Below are positions 5,628 through 8,854 of a stretch of DNA of 8,854 nt, piece by piece; position 1 is the stretch's first letter; each line of letters opens with the position of its first letter. The stretch is from Candidatus Parcubacteria bacterium. Its GTDB lineage: Bacteria > Patescibacteriota > Patescibacteriia > Patescibacteriales > UBA12075. The notes beneath the pieces are model-generated. The model did not search any database, was not told where the DNA came from, and saw only the letters and a program-made list of their open reading frames with translations. The stretch covers positions 1 to 8,854 of the forward strand of contig JAGLLI010000015.1 of NCBI GenBank assembly GCA_023140595.1, in the 5' to 3' direction. A program made the translations under genes and the position numbers.

Positions 5628-7142
5628 ATGTTTATAATCAATCAAGCAATTGAATTATCCGCTTTATCAAAACGGCTGTTTATTTTTTTATCTTCATTTT
5701 TAACCGTTTTAATTTTTGCGCTATTGTTAAAGTCCTTAATAAATTCATTTTTATTATTAGTTGGATTTTGGGCGGAATTTGTTATTATAATTTTTGCGAT
5801 TTTAATTTTTCCGCTTATAAAAAGTTTTTATTCATGGATGGCAAAAGTTTTTATTTTTCCATACAGCCGTGATAGCCTGAATGTTATTGCGGGATTAAAT
5901 AAGAGCTTAAAAAATACTTTGAATGTTGATGAAATATATATAAAATTGTCCGATTTGCTTTGCGATGCCTTTAGGGCTAAGTCTTTCGTCGTATTCAGCT
6001 ATAATGAAAGCGATAATAATTTTTCCATAGTATTCAACAATGGATTTGATGTAAATTTCAGTTATAAAAAAAATATAAGCTGTACTTTAAATAAAAATTG
6101 TTTTGCGGATAGCAAGGCTATGGCAATTGAAAGCCTAATTAATTGCTGTGAAAATTCAGATGAATTAGCCGGATTTTTAATTAAATTAAAAGCAGGCGCG
6201 CTTATGCCGGTAAATATAAAGAATAAGTTTGCCGGTTTTTTTATTTTGGGCAGGAAAGAAACCGGCGGTACTTACAATAAAAAAGATTTGCAAACTCTTG
6301 GAATAGCAGGAGCTCAGGCTTCAATGGCGATTGAAAACGCTTTAATGTATCAGGAAACAAAGAATTTTAATAATAAGCTTGAAGAGGAAGTGGCAAGGGC
6401 GACAAAAGAATTGCGGGAAGCAAATAATGAATTAATGAAACTGGATAAGGCTAAAAGCGATTTTATTTCCATTGCCTCGCATCAGCTAAGAACGCCTTTA
6501 ACGGTTATTAAGGGATATATTTCCATGATGATGGAGGGTAATTTTGGCGAACTTCCGGAAAGCATAGCCGGTTCAATTAAAAAAGTTTATGATTCCAATG
6601 AAAGATTAATATTACTGGTTGAGAATTTATTAAATATTTCACGCATTGAGTCCGGCAATTTGCAATTTAACTTAAAAGAGACTGACATAGAAGAGTTGGC
6701 GATTAGCGTGATAGATGAATTGCAAGATACCGCGAAAAAGAATGGCAACGAATTGGTTTATAAGCCGTCTGTCGCGAAAATTCCTTGCATAATAGCTGAT
6801 TCGGGAAAAATTCGCCATGTAATTTTAAATTATCTTGATAACGCGATTAAATATTCTGAAAAAGGAAAAATTATCATAAGATTAATACACAAAAACAATA
6901 AAATAATTTTTAGCGTCCGCGATTCAGGCATCGGGCTTTCCAGTGAAGAAATTACAAACTTATTCAGAAAATTTTATCGCGGTTCATTAACGCCGCTAAT
7001 TCACACCGAAGGAACCGGACTGGGTCTGTACGTGGCAAAACAGATGATAAAATTGCATAAAGGCAGGGTTTGGGCTGAAAGCAAGGGCAAAAATAAGGGT
7101 GCGACATTTTATTTTTCTTTGCCCTTGCCTAAGGCACTGTGA
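5628..7142 (+). CDS. Membrane-bound GAF-domain sensor histidine kinase
   Basis: This 504-aa protein should autophosphorylate on histidine and pass the phosphate to a response regulator. Domains in order: two transmembrane helices (about 17-37 and 40-64) with almost no loop between them, a GAF-like sensor (about 85-240), a coiled-coil linker (about 242-275), the HisKA dimerisation domain with SHQLRTP and phospho-acceptor His285, and a HATPase_c domain. The ATP-binding boxes are all present: N box NYLDNAIKYS (401-410, Asn405), G1 DSGIGL (432-437), F box FRKFY (446-450) and G2 GTGLGLYVA (462-470). With no large extracytoplasmic domain, the signal is probably read by the GAF domain in the cytoplasm. 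The GAF region has four Cys residues in two clusters (C152/C158 and C173/C174), which could matter for redox or metal sensing, though this is only a suggestion. No response regulator is adjacent. The stop is TGA; there is no Shine-Dalgarno sequence. Confidence 0.93.
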   Translation: MFIINQAIELSALSKRLFIFLSSFLTVLIFALLLKSLINSFLLLVGFWAEFVIIIFAILIFPLIKSFYSWMAKVFIFPYSRDSLNVIAGLNKSLKNTLNVDEIYIKLSDLLCDAFRAKSFVVFSYNESDNNFSIVFNNGFDVNFSYKKNISCTLNKNCFADSKAMAIESLINCCENSDELAGFLIKLKAGALMPVNIKNKFAGFFILGRKETGGTYNKKDLQTLGIAGAQASMAIENALMYQETKNFNNKLEEEVARATKELREANNELMKLDKAKSDFISIASHQLRTPLTVIKGYISMMMEGNFGELPESIAGSIKKVYDSNERLILLVENLLNISRIESGNLQFNLKETDIEELAISVIDELQDTAKKNGNELVYKPSVAKIPCIIADSGKIRHVILNYLDNAIKYSEKGKIIIRLIHKNNKIIFSVRDSGIGLSSEEITNLFRKFYRGSLTPLIHTEGTGLGLYVAKQMIKLHKGRVWAESKGKNKGATFYFSLPLPKAL

Positions 7143-7249
7143 CAAAATAGCCGGTTTTAGCATAAAAAATTGTATTTTAGGTGAAAATGTTGTATTATTA
7201 TAACAAGAATTATTTTTTTTATGATCGTGTTTAAATTTATAAAAAATTG

Positions 7250-7258
7250 TGTTATAAT
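7250..7258 (+). promoter_or_regulatory. Extended -10 promoter element for the fibre gene
   Basis: TGTTATAAT, the same nine bases as at the aspS promoter, ends 10 nt before the ATG at 7269. Transcription should start near 7265, giving a leader of about 4 nt and no room for a Shine-Dalgarno sequence. No good -35 box is seen at 17 bp (TTTAAA), which is tolerable with an extended -10. A weaker pair further upstream, TTGTAT (7170-7175) with TATTAT (7193-7198) at 17 bp, could be a second promoter. Confidence 0.55.
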
Positions 7259-7268
7259 AATTATATAC

Positions 7269-8854
7269 ATGAAAAAATTATTTCAATTTTCTAAAATAAT
7301 AAGAGGCTTAAGCAGCGGCTCCAAGTTTTTACTTGGCAGTGTTTTTATTTCCTCTTTTGCTTTTATTTATTTCGCGGTTGCCGCGCCGCCAACTTCTCCA
7401 TACGCGCCCGGTGAGACTTTAGCGCCAATCTGTTCGCCGGGAGACGCGAATTGCACTGTTGTCACACCCGCTGTTTCAGGGGACAATGCCGATATTACTT
7501 CTTTGTCAACTTTAACTTTTATTGATATAAACGGCGGAACCATTGACGGCGCGGTTATAGGCGTTTCGGACCCAGCCGCGGCTGTTTTCACTAATTTGCA
7601 AAGCGGGCAGGACGGCAGCGACGGGCAGTTCACGATCTATTCGGAGCAGGGCGCGGCTGATTACTCTATAATTTTTCAACCAAACGCTTCAATGACGCAA
7701 TCAACGACATATGTTCTTCCCCCTGATGACGGGTCTGTTAACGAGTTTTTAATGACCAATGGGAGTGGAGAATTAATTTGGCAGAATGTGAGCGTTGTGG
7801 GCGGCAATACTCTTGATCAGGCGTATGATGAAGGAGGCGCCGGCATTGGCAGGACGCTTGCCGTTGATTCTGGCGCGATCCGATTTTTCGGATCTAACGC
7901 TGCTGACGAAACTCTTGAAATTACAAATTCAGGAAATGGCGGAGCGCTTTTTATTGAAAACATTGGGAGCGGACTTTCTTTGCGCGTTGACGATGAAGCA
8001 TCCGACACTTCGCCTTTCGTAATAGACGCGGCAGGCAATGTGGGGATTGGGACGGATAGTCCTGGGAACAAATTAGAGATTGTTAATACTAGTGCTGCTA
8101 CCGAAACTATTCCTTTGGCTATAAAAAATAAAGATTCAACAGATGGAACAATTACAACATTAGGGTTTTCATCTTTTTCAGACGGAACAATTACAGGCAA
8201 AATTCAGCACGAAAATTTAGCAGCAAGTCAGTATGCATTAAAGTTTGGGTTGTGGACTGGCCTTGCAGTAAATCCACTAATGACAATTATAAATAACGGC
8301 AACATCGGCATCGGCACTACTGACCCTGGCACTCTCCTCCAGCTTGAAAAAGACGGGGATGCTTATCTTACTCTTAAAAACGCTACTGATGAAAACACAG
8401 ACGGAGGAGCGGAGACAAGGATTATCTTTGAAGACCACGAGAACGCCGCTCTTGCCCAGATACAAGGAAGCCACGACGGGACAGGAGTTGACACAAAAGG
8501 AGATTTGATTTTCTCTACTCATTCAGGGAGCGCTTTGGCGGAGGCGATGAGGATTGATAGTTCGGGCAATGTGGGGATTGGGACGGATGCGCCTGGGGCG
8601 AAGTTGGAAGTTTCAGAAATAATAGCTCCTGGTTCGGATAATTTTATGTTGAAGTTATATAATCCAACTCATGCAACAGATTCTCGCTCTGGATTGTTGT
8701 TCGAAGCTGGGACTTCAGCAGCATCTGCATATATTCAGTCTAAAACTGACGGTGCAGGCGATATGGATATAGATATTGATGGGAGTATTTTGATTAAAGC
8801 CACTGGCAACATCGGCATCGGCACTGTCTCCCCAGGCACTCTCCTCCAGCTTGA
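7269..8854 (+). CDS. Secreted tail-fibre-like surface protein with GN[V/I]GIGT repeats (3' end outside the window)
   Basis: The frame is open for 528 codons plus two bases and runs off the window. It starts with MKKLFQFSKIIRGLSSGSK, then a hydrophobic stretch (about 20-39) and a plausible signal peptidase site near FAVAA-PPT, so the protein is probably exported. The mature start has APGETLAPICSPGDANCTV (46-64) with C55 and C62. Next come phage-fibre-like modules: IDGAVIGVSDPAAAVFTNL (92-110), TTYVLPPDDGSVNEFLMTN (146-164), then NTLDQAYDEGGAGIGRTL (180-197). From residue 256 the GN[VI]GIGTxxPGxxL motif recurs at 256, 344, 433 and 513. Between copies lie beta-rich segments patterned LxLKN...IxF...AxIQ. 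Such modules occur in tail fibres and bacterial surface fibres, often ending in a self-cleaving S74 chaperone domain, which would lie downstream here. Its function is probably adhesion or surface display (inference). No phage structural genes are nearby. By eye it is more G+C-rich than its neighbours. Confidence 0.88.
   Translation, partial: MKKLFQFSKIIRGLSSGSKFLLGSVFISSFAFIYFAVAAPPTSPYAPGETLAPICSPGDANCTVVTPAVSGDNADITSLSTLTFIDINGGTIDGAVIGVSDPAAAVFTNLQSGQDGSDGQFTIYSEQGAADYSIIFQPNASMTQSTTYVLPPDDGSVNEFLMTNGSGELIWQNVSVVGGNTLDQAYDEGGAGIGRTLAVDSGAIRFFGSNAADETLEITNSGNGGALFIENIGSGLSLRVDDEASDTSPFVIDAAGNVGIGTDSPGNKLEIVNTSAATETIPLAIKNKDSTDGTITTLGFSSFSDGTITGKIQHENLAASQYALKFGLWTGLAVNPLMTIINNGNIGIGTTDPGTLLQLEKDGDAYLTLKNATDENTDGGAETRIIFEDHENAALAQIQGSHDGTGVDTKGDLIFSTHSGSALAEAMRIDSSGNVGIGTDAPGAKLEVSEIIAPGSDNFMLKLYNPTHATDSRSGLLFEAGTSAASAYIQSKTDGAGDMDIDIDGSILIKATGNIGIGTVSPGTLLQL
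8034..8057 (+). repeat. Fibre repeat, DNA class A, copy 1
   Basis: This 24-nt G/T-rich segment encodes GNVGIGTD (residues 256-263). It is identical base for base to 8565-8588. It uses GTG, GGG, ATT and ACG codons, unlike class B copies that encode nearly the same peptide. Confidence 0.85.
8298..8347 (+). repeat. Fibre repeat, DNA class B, copy 1
   Basis: This 50-nt C-rich segment encodes GNIGIGTTDPGTLLQL from residue 344. It matches 8805-8854 at 44 of 50 positions, with all mismatches inside a central nine-base block. It uses ATC, GGC and CTC codons rather than the ATT, GGG and TTG of class A. Confidence 0.85.
8565..8588 (+). repeat. Fibre repeat, DNA class A, copy 2
   Basis: Identical to 8034-8057 over 24 nt and encodes GNVGIGTD at residues 433-440, followed by APGAKLEV. 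It lies 531 bp after copy 1, with a class B copy between them. Confidence 0.85.
8805..8854 (+). repeat. Fibre repeat, DNA class B, copy 2, cut by the window edge
   Basis: Encodes GNIGIGTVSPGTLLQL from residue 513 and lies 507 bp after class B copy 1. The window ends at the same place in the repeat where the sequence match to copy 1 is still running, so the shared segment probably extends further. Confidence 0.85.

Noticed and set aside
7140..7142. TGA read as glycine, as in Gracilibacteria or Absconditabacteria.
   Set aside because: The kinase ends in normal position at this TGA, and none of the other genes has an in-frame TGA, whereas a recoded genome would use it often.
7143..7200. Candidate terminator after the histidine kinase (CCGGTTTTAG region).
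   Set aside because: No complementary arms of useful length flank the CCGG core, so there is no stable hairpin.
7367..8522. Long open frames on the minus strand (7367-7633, 7817-8200, 8277-8522) and a + strand frame at 7795-8022 within the fibre gene.
   Set aside because: They lie inside the continuous 528-codon + frame that has recognisable fibre motifs. The frames have low-complexity Ser/Val/Pro content typical of the antisense of Gly/Asp-rich repeats.
8034..8854. Repeats in the fibre gene as a CRISPR array.
   Set aside because: The repeats are in one open coding frame, 240-267 bp apart, and encode a known fibre motif, unlike the 25-40 bp repeats with short unique spacers of a CRISPR array.

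Overview
The window looks like a piece of an AT-rich bacterial chromosome, most probably from the Candidate Phyla Radiation (Patescibacteria, Parcubacteria-like). The lineage is an inference. It rests on the low-GC coding style, a five-helix membrane protein of a kind common in those genomes, a GAF-type histidine kinase, and above all a secreted fibre protein whose mature N-terminus carries the PGETLxPxCxPGDxNCTV motif that I associate with Patescibacteria surface proteins. TAA, TAG and TGA all end genes and no gene has an in-frame TGA, so the standard bacterial code fits and the TGA-as-glycine lineages do not. All genes lie on the + strand.

Region 1 (1-1824) is a compact housekeeping operon: the C-terminal 100 residues of methionine aminopeptidase (map), then ruvX/yqgF, then recO, which overlaps ruvX by 17 nt. 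Two unrecognised small ORFs follow (41 and 57 aa). Each has a near-perfect Shine-Dalgarno sequence, which no other visible gene start in the window has. An 11-bp-stem intrinsic terminator closes the unit.

Region 2 (1827-4554) starts with a -35/extended -10 promoter and aspS. The encoded enzyme has His at position 31, the residue linked to non-discriminating (Asp/Asn) AspRS. Next is a 278-aa hypothetical protein with its own promoter, whose -10 box is so close to the ATG that the mRNA should be nearly leaderless.

Region 3 (4615-7142) is envelope and signalling: a five-helix membrane protein with a soluble pilin-like C-terminal part, then a complete two-helix GAF sensor histidine kinase with no response regulator beside it. 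The kinase leader holds three copies of the half-site TAAGCA/TGCTTA.

Region 4 (7250-8854) holds the start of a long secreted, repetitive, phage-tail-fibre-like protein that is open for 528 codons and runs off the window. By eye it is richer in G+C than its surroundings. Its GN[V/I]GIGTxxPGxxL repeats are written in two different DNA versions that alternate A-B-A-B, which suggests the gene grew by duplicating two-module blocks. This is the most unusual part of the window.

There are no tRNA or rRNA genes, CRISPR arrays, transposases or integrases that I can recognise. If the two small ORFs are real, no stretch over 300 bases lacks a gene. If they are not, 1418-1906 is a gap of about 490 nt holding only the terminator and the aspS promoter.
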